Assembly: GCF_038502225.1 (NCBI RefSeq)
Contig: NC_091382.1
Coordinates: 10,372,920-10,436,919, forward strand
Length of the DNA: 64,000 nucleotides
From: Cherax quadricarinatus
Lineage: Eukaryota; Arthropoda; Malacostraca; Decapoda; Parastacidae
Direction of reading: 5' to 3'
Shown piece after piece: positions 51,866-63,446 of the stretch. Both the position numbers and the translations under genes were made by a program. The stretch's first letter is position 1; each line of letters begins with the position of its first letter. A model generated the notes under the pieces. It saw nothing but the letters and a program-made list of their open reading frames with translations. It ran no database searches and had not been told where the DNA came from.

Positions 51866-53822
51866 CAGGCTATGGTCTTGACCACTCCGGCTATGGTCTT
51901 GAAGCTCACTCCGGCTATGGTCTTGAAGCTCACTCCGGCTATGGTCTTGAAGCTCACTCCGGCTATGGTCTTGAAGACCACCCCGGGTATGGTCTTGAGG
52001 ACCACCCCGGGTATGGTCTTGAGGACCACCCCGGGTATGGTCTTGAGGACCACCCCGGGTATGGTCTTGAGGACCACCCCGGGTATGGTCTTGAGGACCA
52101 CCCCGGGTATGGTCTTGAGGACCATTCCAGCTATGGTCTTGAGGACCACTCCAGCTATGGTCTTGAGGACCACTCCAGCTATGGCCTTGAGGACCACTCC
52201 AGCTATGGTCTTGAAGACCACTCAGGCTATATGGTCTTGAAGACCACTCAGGCTATATGGTCTTGAAGACCACTCAGGCTATATGGTCTTGAAGACCACT
52301 CAGGCTATATGGTCTTGAAGACCACTCAGGCTATATGGTCTTGAAGACCACTCAGGCTATATGGTCTTGAAGACCACTCAGGCTATATGGTCTTGAAGAC
52401 CACTCAGGCTATATGGTCTTGAAGACCACTCAGGCTATATGGTCTTGAAGACCACTCAGGCTATATGGTCTTGAAGACCACTCAGGCTATATGGTCTTGA
52501 AGACCACTCAGGCTATATGGTCTTGAAGACCACTCAGGCTATATGGTCTTGAAGACCACTCAGGCTATATGGTCTTGAAGACCACTCAGGCTATATGGTC
52601 TTGAAGACCACTCAGGCTATATGGTCTTGAAGACCACTCAGGCTATATGGTCTTGAAGACCACTCAGGCTATATGGTCTTGAAGACCACTCAGGCTATAT
52701 GGTCTTGAAGACCACTCAGGCTATATGGTCTTGAAGACCACTCAGGCTATATGGTCTTGAAGACCACTCAGGCTATATGGTCTTGAAGACCACTCAGGCT
52801 ATATGGTCTTGAAGACCACTCAGGCTATATGGTCTTGAAGACCACTCAGGCTATATGGTCTTGAAGACCACTCAGGCTATATGGTCTTGAAGACCACTCA
52901 GGCTATATGGTCTTGAAGACCACTCAGGCTATATGGTCTTGAAGACCACTCAGGCTATATGGTCTTGAAGACCACTCAGGCTATATGGTCTTGAAGACCA
53001 CTCAGGCTATATGGTCTTGAAGACCACTCAGGCTATATGGTCTTGAAGACCACTCAGGCTATATGGTCTTGAAGACCACTCAGGCTATATGGTCTTGAAG
53101 ACCACTCAGGCTATATGGTCTTGAAGACCACTCAGGCTATATGGTCTTGAAGACCACTCAGGCTATATGGTCTTGAAGACCACTCAGGCTATATGGTCTT
53201 GAAGACCACTCAGGCTATATGGTCTTGAAGACCACTCAGGCTATATGGTCTTGAAGACCACTCAGGCTATATGGTCTTGAAGACCACTCAGGCTATATGG
53301 TCTTGAAGACCACTCAGGCTATATGGTCTTGAAGACCACTCAGGCTATATGGTCTTGAAGACCACTCAGGCTATATGGTCTTGAAGACCACTCAGGCTAT
53401 ATGGTCTTGAAGACCACTCAGGCTATATGGTCTTGAAGACCACTCAGGCTATATGGTCTTGAAGACCACTCAGGCTATATGGTCTTGAAGACCACTCAGG
53501 CTATATGGTCTTGAAGACCACTCAGGCTATATGGTCTTGAAGACCACTCAGGCTATATGGTCTTGAAGACCACTCAGGCTATATGGTCTTGAAGACCACT
53601 CAGGCTATATGGTCTTGAAGACCACTCAGGCTATATGGTCTTGAAGACCACTCAGGCTATATGGTCTTGAAGACCACTCAGGCTATATGGTCTTGAAGAC
53701 CACTCAGGCTATATGGTCTTGAAGACCACTCCAGCTATATGGTCTTGAAGACCACTCCAGCTATATGGTCTTGAAGACCACTCCAGCTATATGGTCTTGA
53801 AGACCACTCCAGCTATGGTCTT
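51866..53822. repeat. 24/26-bp minisatellite, right half
   Basis: About 14 units of 24 bp (ACTCCGGCTATGGTCTTGAA and ACCCCGGGTATGGTCTTGAG variants) to about 52210, then about 58 nearly identical 26-bp units (ACTCAGGCTATATGGTCTTG plus AAGACC), then a few ACTCCAGCTATATGG units. The 26-bp unit contains GGTCTTGAAGACC, a 13-bp odd-centred palindrome. The same family as 44660-45713. Confidence 0.95.
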
Positions 53823-54839
53823 GGCTAACAAATATATTTGAAAGAAATAACGATATTTAAGAAACAGTTTATTTAAAAATAAGAAGGACATTTAAAATAA
53901 ACAAGAATACTGTATTTCAAAAGAATAAAGACATAAAAGAACACAGAAGGAATCGTAAACAAAAACAAGAAACGTCGTTTGGGCAAAATTGGGCGGGAAA
54001 AAATTGGCCCCAAAAATATTTGGCGGGGAAACTTGAGCGGGAAAAGTTTGGAAACTTAAGTAGGACTGGAGAGAATTGTCGCGTGTGAGGCTCTCATGAA
54101 GAGGACAATATGGGAAGGAATACTGTCACGGAAGGAACAGTGCATATGGTTTTGTGTTTGTGTGTGTGTATGTGTGTATGTGTGTGATGTGCACACACGT
54201 TCACAAACAACTCCCTAACACACACACCATCGAAGTAACCTTTTGGTCTTATATAGCTCGGAACAGGTTCCTAAGACGTGAAGCGTGCTGGAATACCATG
54301 CGATGCTACAGTCTTGTGTACTGGGGTCGGGACAGGATTGTAAAGGAGATGAAACAGCTGAAGTATGCAAAAACCAGTCATGAACAGAGAAGAGTAACAG
54401 ACAAGAGGCCAAAAGGAGAAATCATCAAGCGCGAAAGATCTCTTCTCTTGGCATCCTACTACCTTTCCTAGAGAACCCTACTCATACCTGCTACCACTTC
54501 CTCAGCACCAACACTAACACCAACCCCAACCCCCTACCCTTCTGTCTTATCCCCGCACTCTCATTTCCATTCCTTTCCTACAACCTTATCTACGACCCTC
54601 TCCCAACTCCAGCTCTATCTCCCCTATTCCATTCACTTGAGCAACACAGACTAGGCAACACAACCTAGTGTATGGTAAAGCAAACAAAGATCAGTATGTG
54701 ATACAGAAATACAGATGGACTATCAAACAAGAGCGAGGAGTTGAAAAAACGGAGAGCAAAGAAAACCCAGACATTGTAGCTAACACGGAGGCAAAGATAA
54801 TTCAAATAACATCGAGTGGTGACGAATGACAGGGGAAAT
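53823..54839. other. Spacer, no gene seen
   Basis: About 1 kb. The 105-codon frame at 54154-54471 starts in GT-rich sequence and shows no domain. GGGCGGGAAAAAATTGG-like words repeat at 53990-54050. Confidence 0.5.
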
Positions 54840-55579
54840 ATTCAAATTCAAATTCAATTAAAATTCAAAGTTTATTCTCTATAAGGATTACAATGCTGAG
54901 TTTACATAATTTGGTTATTGTGTGGTTTACATGTAGTAAAATAATAATTACAGAGTGTACCACTAGAACGCCTAGCATGGCTAGGCATTTCGGGCAGACT
55001 TAAATTAAATCTTAAGTTTAAAATATTACAAAATTATGAGGTAAGTTGGTATTATGGCTAAGTGACTAAATACTAGTTTGTGAGTTTAGCAATGTGAATG
55101 CTTTTGTTTTGGCACTATACATAGTTTCAGTATTGGAGTATCATAGGCCAACTTATGACTAGTTAAGATTCATTATTTTGAGATTGAGATTGATATTTCT
55201 GTTTATGGTCAAATGGGTGAGGGAGTGTAAGTGTTAACCACCAGGTGGTATTCGTATTATTAGTTGACAGGGTGTATCAGGGAGATAAGATGTTTTCTGA
55301 TGGTAGTTTTGAAGGTGATGAATGTGTCTGCAGCTTTAGAATTTTCAGGTAGGGTGTTCCAGATTTTAGGGCCTTTGACATACATTGAATTTTTGTAAAG
55401 GTTTAGTCGGACACGGGGAATGTCATAGAGATATTTGTGTCTGGTGTTGTGCCTGTGGGTTCTGTCACAACTATCAAGAAAGCGTTTTAGGTCAAGGTTA
55501 ATATTGGAGTTTAAGGTCCTGTAGATGTAGATTGCACAGTAGTAAGTGTGGATGTTCTGAACAGGGAGTAAGTTTAGAT

Positions 55580-57206
55580 CTATGAAGAGTGGGGGGAGGG
55601 GTGTTGCCAGGGATGGGATTTAGTGATTATTCTTACTGAGGCTTTTTGTTGGGTTATTATTGGCTTTAGGTGTGTTGCTGCAGTTGAACCCCAAGCACAG
55701 ATAGCATAGGTGAGGTATGGATATATAAGTGAATGGTATAGTGTGAGAAGGGCAGTTTGCGGCACGTAGTATCGTATCTTGGAGAGGATCCCAACCGTTT
55801 TGGATACTTTTTTTGGTTATGTGTTGGATATGGGTGCTGAAGTTCAGGTTGTTGTCGAGGTATAGGCCTAGGAATTTGCCCTCATTATGCCTGGCAATTA
55901 GAGTGTTGTCGATCTTAATGTTAATTTGCGCATCTCCTGCTCTGCTACCAAACATAGTAGGTTTTGTCAGTGTTAAGCGTAAGTTTATTGGCTGTCATCC
56001 AAGTCGATATTTTGATCAGCTCCTCATTAACAATGGTGTTGAGGGTGGCAAGATTAGGGTGAGAGATGACATAAGTCGTGTCGTCAGCAAAGAGAATGGG
56101 GTTCAGGTGTTGAGATACGTTTGGAAGATCATTGATGTATATGAGGAAGAGCAGGGGACCAAGGACACTTCCCTGCGGAACTCCAGTATCAAGTGGCTGT
56201 GTTGTTGATGCTGTGTCTTTAATGGTGACATACTGATACCTATTAGTAAGGTAAGATTTGAAATATGCAAGCGCATGGCCTCTTATACCATAATGGCCAA
56301 GTTTGTGGAGTAGGATGCCGTGGTCTACTGTGTCAAAAGCTTTTCTTAGGTTAATAAAAATTCCTAGTGGATATTCCTTATTTTCCAATGCTGTGTAAAG
56401 CAGATCTAGCATTTTTATGATTGCATCGTTAGTGCTTTTATTTTTCCTGAATCCAAATTGGCAGGGGTTGAGTGTTTTGTGCCGTTATAAATGAATATAG
56501 TCTCCTGTGCACGAGTTTCTCAAAGATTTTGGATAGCAATGGTAAGTTTGATATTGGCCTATAGTTGTTTAAATTTGTAGGGTCACTACCTTTGTATTGG
56601 TGTAACCCTTGCCGTCTTGAGTAGTTTCGGGAAGGTGCTAGTTTCTAGTGACTTGTTAAAAAGTAATGAGATAGCATGCGAGAGGACATGGGCCGCTCTC
56701 TTGTACAATAATGGTGGGACATGAGACAGATTCCCTGAGTTATTTTTAAGTGACTTTATAATCTCGGTGACTTCCGTGGGCTCAGTTGGAGCAAGATAGA
56801 AGGAATTTGGGAAATTCCTATCTACGTAGTCCCCGGCATGGGCATTGGTACGTGGGATTTTATTGGCGAGATTAGAACCTATGGTTGAGAAGAAGTCGTT
56901 TATCTTGTTAGCTGTGTCATTGGGATGTAGTGGTGTTTCATTAGGTTTAGTTAGGACAATATTCTTGTTTTTTTTCAGTTTGTGGGTCCCTAGAATCTGA
57001 GAGAGTGTTTTCCAGGTCTTTTTTATATCTCCTCTAGTGTCTGTGAATCTACTGGAGTAGTATAGTTGTTTGGCTTTCTTTATTACTTTGGTGAGAACTG
57101 ATGAATAGTGTTTAAGAGTATCTTTGTGTATTAAGCCCTGTCTATATTGCTTTTCATATTGGCGTTTCTTATCAATGGATTTCAGAATGGTGCTGGTTAG
57201 CCATGG
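55580..57206 (-). pseudogene. LINE family 6 reverse transcriptase, broken
   Basis: Minus-strand pieces: after the endonuclease a TGA at about 57203 interrupts KRLG-PWLT; the linker has a LYYSSRFTDTRGDIKKTW-like stretch. Fingers and palm follow, with a frame change near 56610, then 55945-56412 with INLRKAFDTVDHGILLHKL, GVPQGSVLGPLLFLIYIND and FADD (56080-56091), and 55580-55955 with LGLYLDNNLNFSTHI and LYHSLIYPYLTYAICAWG. The catalytic residues are present but the frame is interrupted at least three times. Confidence 0.82.
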
Positions 57207-58208
57207 TCAACCAAGCCGTTTGTTTGTGATCTGTTTCGTTTTTATAGGACAATGTTGTATAGTCTTAAGTAATTTGTTAAGAAAAATGTCTGTCCAGTCA
57301 TCAATACCATTGGCCTTGGAGAATTCTGTAGGCCAGTCAACAGTCTCTAGGTCAGCTGTGAACTTCCTTATTGAGGCCTCATCATGGAGTCTAAATGAGA
57401 CTTTGTTGTATTCAAGTGGTGGTTTACTAATGTTTGTCAGGAGGAAGGTAGGGTAGTGGTCTGTAGTGCTATCTGTGATTATCCCTGATTTAAGGGGGGC
57501 TAGTATATTGGTCCATATGTGGTCTATTATGGTTGCACTTGTTTCAGTGAGCCTGGTTGGTTTAGTTATTGTTGGTATGAGAAGTGTGTTGTTCATATTG
57601 TTGATGAAATCAGTTACAGGCTGATCATCTTGTAGGTCAAGGTTGATGTTGAAGTCTCCAGCTAAGAGAAGGTGGTGTTTATTCATTTGTCTGTTTGTTA
57701 TTAGTGCCTTTAATTTCTCACTGAAATTTGGGATGTTTGTGTGGGGTATCCGGTAAATGGCACCGATTGTTATAGGCGTCTTAAGGTTTTTTACAGTAAA
57801 ATTAGCAAAAATGTATTCTCCATATTCATCACTAAAGCAAGTGGTGCTAATACAAGATAATTGGTTAGAGTAATAGATTGCAATACCACCCCCAACTTGG
57901 TATGGTCTGCAGTTGTGGATTGCTGTGTATCCTGGTAGAGGGTAGATATCTATTGTGTCCTGCTTAAGCCAGGTCTCAGGAAGACTAATGCAGGAGAAGG
58001 GTGTCTTTAGTGATTCAAGGAGTGCCAGGAGGTCATCATAGTGTTTGCTTAAGGACCTGATGTTGTAGTTAAGTACTGATAGACTTTTAGCATTGTTTAG
58101 GATAGTGCTGGCTTGTGATGCTGTGTAGTAAAGGCAGTTACTTTCCAATAGGTTTTGATTGTGTGTCAGATTATGTAGGTTTAGATCAGAGTCAACGTGA
58201 TCAATCAT
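57207..58208 (-). CDS. LINE family 6 ORF2, endonuclease part
   Basis: 333 codons from ATG 58206-58208. Endonuclease motifs in order: LNYNIRSLSKHYDDL, SLPETWLKQD, the glycine-rich YQVGGGIAIYYS, IGAIYRIPHTN, LLLAGDFNINLDLQ, TIIDHIWTN and TTDHYPTFLL, with TDH where SDH is usual. It is followed by the ORF2 linker to KRLG and a stop that lies where the family normally continues into the linker and reverse transcriptase. The protein as annotated would be a free endonuclease; more likely it is a single-nonsense truncation of ORF2. Confidence 0.82.
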   Translation of the reverse strand: MIDHVDSDLNLHNLTHNQNLLESNCLYYTASQASTILNNAKSLSVLNYNIRSLSKHYDDLLALLESLKTPFSCISLPETWLKQDTIDIYPLPGYTAIHNCRPYQVGGGIAIYYSNQLSCISTTCFSDEYGEYIFANFTVKNLKTPITIGAIYRIPHTNIPNFSEKLKALITNRQMNKHHLLLAGDFNINLDLQDDQPVTDFINNMNNTLLIPTITKPTRLTETSATIIDHIWTNILAPLKSGIITDSTTDHYPTFLLTNISKPPLEYNKVSFRLHDEASIRKFTADLETVDWPTEFSKANGIDDWTDIFLNKLLKTIQHCPIKTKQITNKRLG

Positions 58209-59719
58209 CTTCTAGGTTTAAATTATGGTTATTTATATCCTGAGTTGTGTGTTGAGTTTTAGTACTGATATCTGTAGTGGTGGGAAGTTTAGACAAGTAT
58301 ATAGCTATAGCATTTTGGTCATGTAGAGTATAGTCACTAATACACATAATGAAGTTGGTGTTGTCTATGTGTTGTGCTGGAATGAACTAAAGTACAACTA
58401 GGTATAAACTAATAATATAAAAAAACAAATTAAAAATAGCACAAGACTCTCACTTGTAATTGCACTAAGGTCTAATATAATGACTTTGGTACTGACTATG
58501 TATTGAGCTAGAATGAGCTATAGTACAACTAGGTTTAATCTAATGATATAAAAAAGACACAAGACTCTCAATCGTAATTGCACTAAGGTGTTATATAAGT
58601 TGTTTACAAGAATTAGAGAATAACTAGATTTAAATTGACAAGATAAAATATACAAGTTAAGGTAGCAAAAGAATAAAAAAAAGTTGAAAAAAAAAACATA
58701 TGAGGTAGTTGGTACTAGTTAGCAAAAGATAGTTAAGGGACTTGAACAATAATATAATTGAAATATACACTAATTGCACACACAATATAGTCACTAAGAT
58801 ATGAAAACAATCTTAGAGTAGGAATTATAAAATTATAATATAAAAATACAAATTGAAATGGTACTTGCAATTGCACTAGAGTCTGGTATAGGTTGTTGAC
58901 AAGATCAAGAGTATAACTAGATTTAAATTGACAAAATAAAATTCACAAATTAAAGTACCAAAAGAATAATAGTAAAAAATAACAATGGTAATGTCTTGGT
59001 TATAATATGATAGTAAGATGGTAGACAGGTACACAGGTACACAGGTACACAGGTACACAGGTACACAGGTACACCGGTACACAGGTACACAGGTACAAAG
59101 GATAATATAAAGGTTGGAGTTGAATATACAAACTTGAAAATTTGGCAACAAAATGTTATGGGAAGTAAAAAATAATGTTTAATGTACAAAAGTAAAATTG
59201 ACTGGTAGTAAATATGGTGTTTAATAAAATTTTAGGAAGTAATAATGATTACAAAAAAAGTGAAAAAGTAATGTTTATTTCATTCAATATTGCACTGGTA
59301 GTTATACTAGAGGTTATATGGCAGTACAAGGTAATTAAGAGTACTCTAAGATAGTAAATGTGGTATTTAAACAGGTTAAGGTAATTAGACAAGTAATGGT
59401 TATTAAATGATGTCAAAAGTGTTAAGAGTAAATTGTATTGATAGTAAAAATGGTAATTATTAATTTTAGTAAGTAATATCAATTGATAGTATTTAAAAAA
59501 ATATGAGGTAGTAATATGGACAGAGAAAGTATCAATTCAGCTAATATTTAAGCAAACAATAGTAAATAAGAAAATTACATAAGGTGACTTATGCTTACTA
59601 GTAAAATCACAAAATGAGGTAGTTGATTATTTAATTACTAAGAGATTGTACAATGAAATTTGAACAATAATGGAGCAAAACATACACTACACTACGTAGA
59701 CTTTTAAGTTGGACATTGT
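58209..59719. other. Inter-ORF region of LINE family 6 with degenerate tandem repeats
   Basis: AT-rich, no coding frame. Words such as ATTGCACTAAGGT, GACTCTCA(C/A)T.GTAATTG and ACTAGATTTAAATTGACA recur at 58440-58590, 58600-58640 and 58860-58930, indicating old tandem duplication in units of roughly 100-300 bp. Contains the short array at 59022-59098. Confidence 0.6.
59022..59098. repeat. 8-bp tandem repeat (ACAGGTAC)n
   Basis: About nine units, one with an ACCGGTAC variant. Confidence 0.93.
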
Positions 59720-60705
59720 TTAGTTATTCTCTGTAAGATTAGTATCCCTGAGAAATCGTGATAGATCATTCTCGTTCGTGATTGTGTACAGTTGACCTAC
59801 ATTTGTTTTCCTAACTAGAATTTTCCCATCCCGTGTGAAGCATTGGTGTATTGTGTCGTTATTCTCCCGCTTAAGTTTTCTGACTCTATACAGGAGGTTC
59901 TGACATTTTTTGGTAAGACACTCGTTTATGTATACCTCTTTCTTTACTTTAATAGATGCAATTATTAAGTCTTTTTTCCTGTCATGTGAGTGGAATCTAA
60001 GCATAACACTTTTTCTACCATGGGATCCTAGTAACCTGGCTTCTTTTATTTCTGACTCTGGTACAATAACACTTGTTTGGTCCTTTATGATCTTCAGAGT
60101 AATTTCTTTACTGTTTGTTTGGTTCATATCACTGGGAAAAAGTGGACTGTTAACTATTACTGCGTCCGATAGTTTATCTTGCTCAGTTTTATCTTCTTGG
60201 AGAGCAAAGTAGTCACTGAACTGGTTATCTAAGTTGTTCTTCCATTCTTTTACTGCTTCTTCAACCTTTGTATTAAGAGATATTATTTGTTGGGTATGGC
60301 TATCTATGACTGGATGGTCTTGTCACAGTTAGTCATTCCTGGTGTTGATAACTATTGTTCAAGACTGAGGATTTTGTTCTCGAGTTGTGTCATCCTGGTG
60401 TCTTGTTTTGTTAGTGTCTCTCGAAGATTCATATTTTCAATAACTAAGGTGGAGATGCATGACTTTAGGGTATCTGGATCGTTGGTCATACCTGAGAGAC
60501 TACTTGGTAGGTTGAATCCAGGGAAGAGAGGGGAGGATGGGCTGGTGGCAGCCATGTTTGTTGTTATTGTTATGGTGTCGCCTTGAGCGGTGGTGAGAGG
60601 GGTGGTTGCTGGACCGGCGTCCTCCTGGCTACACTTGTTGAATAGTTGATTTTTCGGTGTTTTCTTGCTGGCCTTGGTGCTGTTTCCTCTTAGATTGCGC
60701 CTCAT
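59720..60705 (-). pseudogene. LINE family 6 ORF1, single frameshift
   Basis: From ATG 60703-60705: basic N-terminus (MRRNLRGNSTKASKKTPK), a low-complexity Thr/Ser/Pro stretch, and a coiled coil (ENMNLRETLTKQDTRMTQ, LENKILSLEQ). A stop and frame change lie near 60350, then coding resumes (KVEEAVKEWKNNLDNQFS..) to 59720, ending with SVMLRFHSHDRKKDLIIA, KKCQNLLYRVRKLKRE, CFTRDGKILVRKTN and DLSRFL. This coiled-coil plus RRM-like and C-terminal-domain layout is usual for arthropod LINE ORF1; the last part also recalls the baculovirus FP-protein-like domain, from memory. One lesion only. Confidence 0.72.
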
Positions 60706-60967
60706 AATACTACAGGAATTGTTGTAGTTAAGAAGAAGTTGTAGTTATACAAAGGGTTACGTTGTTCGGCTGGCAGCGGGGTGTTGCTTTCGGTTTGAGG
60801 GCAGTCTTCCTTTGATCTCTATTATTTTCGATTTGTAGGTTTCACTGTTGGCAATCTTTGATCATTCTGGGTGCTACGTTGGGTAGTGCAGTTTTGCTTG
60901 TAACTAGGTCATCATAGGAGCATTGGTGGCTCTGATAGTTGGAGAAAAGTACGGAGCTTGGAGGTCG

Positions 60968-61030
60968 CTGCTGCCGCTGCCGTTTGCACTGCCGTTGCAC
61001 TGCCGGTTGCACTGCCGTTGCACTGCTAAT
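60968..61030. repeat. GC-rich short repeats at the LINE family 6 5' end
   Basis: CTGCCGCTGCCGTTTGCACT and GCCGTTGCACTGCC repeated about four times, upstream of ORF1 on the minus strand. Confidence 0.7.
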
Positions 61031-61204
61031 CAGAAATCAGTGGAGATTTGAAGAAATAAGAGAAATAATGAGACAAAGGATTACATGGTAAACTCAGGAC
61101 TGGAGGGCTTAATATAGGACTTGCAGTGACATGCAATCCACCATTTATCAACAGGAGACCTAGACAGGAAAAATTAAGACAACAAAGCAGTGGCTAATAT
61201 CATA

Positions 61205-61870
61205 GGTATGTATACGAGGCTAAAGCTAAGCTACTTATTATGGGTGATTTCAACCACCAAAAGAGTGATTGGTAGAACTGGGACGGAAATAGGGGACCAG
61301 AAACATAGATGACTAAGTACATCTGCTAGAGATAAATTCTGAGCCCCCTGGAAGCTAGCGACCACACAGCACTAACCTTTGTGTACCTCGTGGAACTGAA
61401 CGTAGAAAGTAGAATGGTGGGTGGAGGGTGCAAGAATCTAGACTATTGAAGAAGGAACTTCGAAGGAAGGAGGGAATTCCTGAATGCAGTGCAGTGGGAA
61501 AAGGAATCTGAGCGTAACACAGCAGCTGAAATGTTGGAGTGGCTAGCTGGAAGTGCCAGGAAGCAGAGATCTTCAGACCTGGAAGAATGAGTGAAAATAG
61601 CAGACTAAAAGGGCCCCTGGTTCAACCAAAAACAAAAAAAGAAGAGCATAAGAGTGAAAAAGCTAAAGAAAGCTTAGAAAAGATGAGAGCAAAAAAGTGA
61701 GTCCATTAGCCAGAAACTCGTATGTAAGGGTGAAGGGCGAGGCTGAGCTACGGTTTGAGAATTACGTAGCAACCAAGGCCAAGTCTGAACCGAAACTTCC
61801 TCACCGTCACATCAGAAGAAAAGGTAGTAAAAAACCAGGGAAGGACCTGGGGGGGATGCGATTACTGTGC
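61205..61870 (+). pseudogene. Degenerate LINE family 2-like endonuclease and linker
   Basis: Broken frames show AKLLIMGDFNHQKSDW, PLEASDHTALTFVYLVELNV, REFLNAVQWEKE and a downstream RNSYVRVKGEAELRFENY, VATKAKSEPKLPHRHIRR stretch, matching the order in family 2 (30735-31480). It has many stops. It represents an older relative. Confidence 0.65.
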
Positions 61871-62819
61871 CATGGGAAACTTAGTTTTTCACTATAGGGA
61901 GGTTGCAGAGGCTGGTGGATGAGTTTGGTAGGGAAGAGTAAGGTGATGGGGATAACAAAAAAAGATTAGGTGACGAAAGACTGGATATCAGATTGGAGGG
62001 AGAGAGTATGGAGGAGGTGAATGTATTCAGATATTTAGGAGTGGACGTGTCAGCAGATGGGTCTATGAAAAATGAAGTAAATCACAGAATTGATGAGGGA
62101 AAAGAGGTGAATGGTGCACTTAGGATTCTGTGAAGACAAAGAATTTTGTCTAGGGAAGCAAACAGGGGAATGTATGAGAATATAGTTGTACCAACGATCT
62201 TGTATGGGTGTGAGGCATGGGTGATGAATGTTGCAACGAGGAGAAGGCTGGAGGCAGTGGAGATGTCATGTCTGAGGGCAATGTGTGGTGTGAATATAAT
62301 GCAGAGAATTCGTAGTTTGGAAATTAGGAGGAGGTGCGGGATTACCAAAACTATCATTCAGAGGGCTGGGGAAGGGTTGAGGAGGTTCGGACATGCAGAG
62401 AGGTTCGAACAAAATAAAATGACTTCGAGAGTATATAAATCTGTAGTGGAGGGAAAGCGGGGTAGGGGTCGGCCTAGCAAAGGTTGGAGGGAGGGGGTAA
62501 AGGAGGATTTGTGTGCGAGGGGCTTGGACTTCCAGCAAGCATGCGTGAGCGTGTTAGGAGCCAAATGGTTTATAGGACTTGACGCACTGTTGGAGTGTGA
62601 GCAAGGTAACATTTATGAAGGGATTCAGGGAAACCAGCAGGCCGGATTCGAGTCCTGGAGATGGGAAGTACATTGTCTGCACTCTGAAGGAGGGGTGTTA
62701 ATGTTGCAGTTTTATAACTGTAGTGCAAGCACGCCTTTGGCAAGACAGTAATGGAGTAAATGATGGTGAAAGTTTTTCTTTTTTGGGCCACCTTACCATG
62801 GTGGGAACCGGCCGATATG

Positions 62820-62820
<1 letters not shown>
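61871..62820 (+). pseudogene. RTE-like LINE C-terminal region and 3' UTR
   Basis: Encodes EEVNVFRYLGVDVSADG, then (62146-62751) a YENIVVPTILYGCEAWVM-like block, RLEAVEMSCLRAMCGV, GKRGRGRPSKGWREGV. FRYLGV, LYGCEAW and the GRPxxxW block are typical of the C-terminal half of RTE-type reverse transcriptases. A stop interrupts at about 62132. The 3' UTR (GGAGGGGTGTTAATGTTGCA, GGGCCACCTTACCATGGTGG, CCGATATGTTAAT) leads into (AT)n. The reverse-transcriptase catalytic part is absent. Confidence 0.75.

Positions 62821-62894
<74 letters not shown>
62821..62894. repeat. (AT)n microsatellite at RTE-like 3' tail
   Basis: About 37 AT units directly after GGCCGATATGTTA. Confidence 0.97.
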
Positions 62895-62898
<4 letters not shown>

Positions 62899-63234
62899 TG
62901 TAGTTGTATTGAAATATGTGAGATAAAGAATCATTTGTTTTCGTTACTTTTATTTCAGTTTCAGCTGGAAATTCTTTAAGTTTTGTCTTTTACTCGTGAC
63001 CGCGTGTCGTGTCCGAGCGAGTGATATTTTAAGAGTTACTTGTGATGCTGCTTTTTCAAAGCCCTGCTGATCGTTCAGTAATATATGGAGTGGCTTTGGA
63101 AGTTACAGCTCTCTCGAGAAGGTTGCTTCTTATGGACTGGCCACTTATTTTGATTAAAAATGTTCTTGCGCCGCTCCTCTGCTTTCGTTGAAAAGCAAAG
63201 TAAACGGCTTTTGTTATATTAATGTATAATATGT
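62895..63234. other. Spacer, no gene seen
   Basis: No supported feature. Confidence 0.5.
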
Positions 63235-63281
63235 ATTCATGTTTGTCTGTTAGGTAAGACACATACGCAACAGTTAGACAA

Positions 63282-63330
63282 CTTTATTCCGAAACGTTTC
63301 GCCTACACAGTAGGCTTCTTCAGTCGAATA
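63282..63330 (-). ncRNA. Hammerhead-ribozyme-like motif 7
   Basis: The mirror copy of motif 8 in the left arm: on the minus strand CUGAAGA, A, GCCUAC-UGU-GUAGGC, GAAAC, GTTTC. Confidence 0.55.
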
Positions 63331-63397
63331 CAGAAAGTAGGCAGGAACAGTAGAGATGTGAAGACGATGTAATCAGTCTGTTCCTGCCTACTTTCTG

Positions 63398-63446
63398 TAT
63401 TCGACTGAAGAAGCCTACTGTGTAGGCGAAACGTTTCGGGATAAAG
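63398..63446 (+). ncRNA. Hammerhead-ribozyme-like motif 8
   Basis: UAUUCGA, CUGAAGA (63405-63411), A, GCCUAC-UGU-GUAGGC (63413-63427), GAAAC, GTTTCGGGATAAAG. Stem I pairs over 5 bp if cleavage follows GTT (U-A, C-G, G-C and two G-U), a register two bases different from motifs 1, 2 and 6. Confidence 0.55.

Larger units (their letters stand above)
54840..61030 (-). mobile_element. Two-ORF LINE, family 6
   Basis: Minus-strand LINE with ORF1 at 60705-59720, a 1.5-kb AT-rich inter-ORF region, ORF2 endonuclease at 58208-57207, reverse transcriptase down to about 55580, and a 3' UTR ending GAGAATAAACTTTGAATTTT, AATTGAATTTGAATTTGAAT, that is, AATAAA and a TTTGAA-type repeat tail. The 5' end is probably near 61030, after a run of GCCGTTGCACTGCC words. 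Confidence 0.82.

Noticed and set aside
54154..54471. 105-codon ORF as a host gene
   Set aside because: Starts in GT-rich sequence with no recognisable domain or homologous partner in the window.
59720..60127. Calling the family 6 ORF1 fragment a viral FP protein
   Set aside because: The similarity is from memory and limited to the C-terminal domain; position and the partner ORF2 show it is LINE ORF1.
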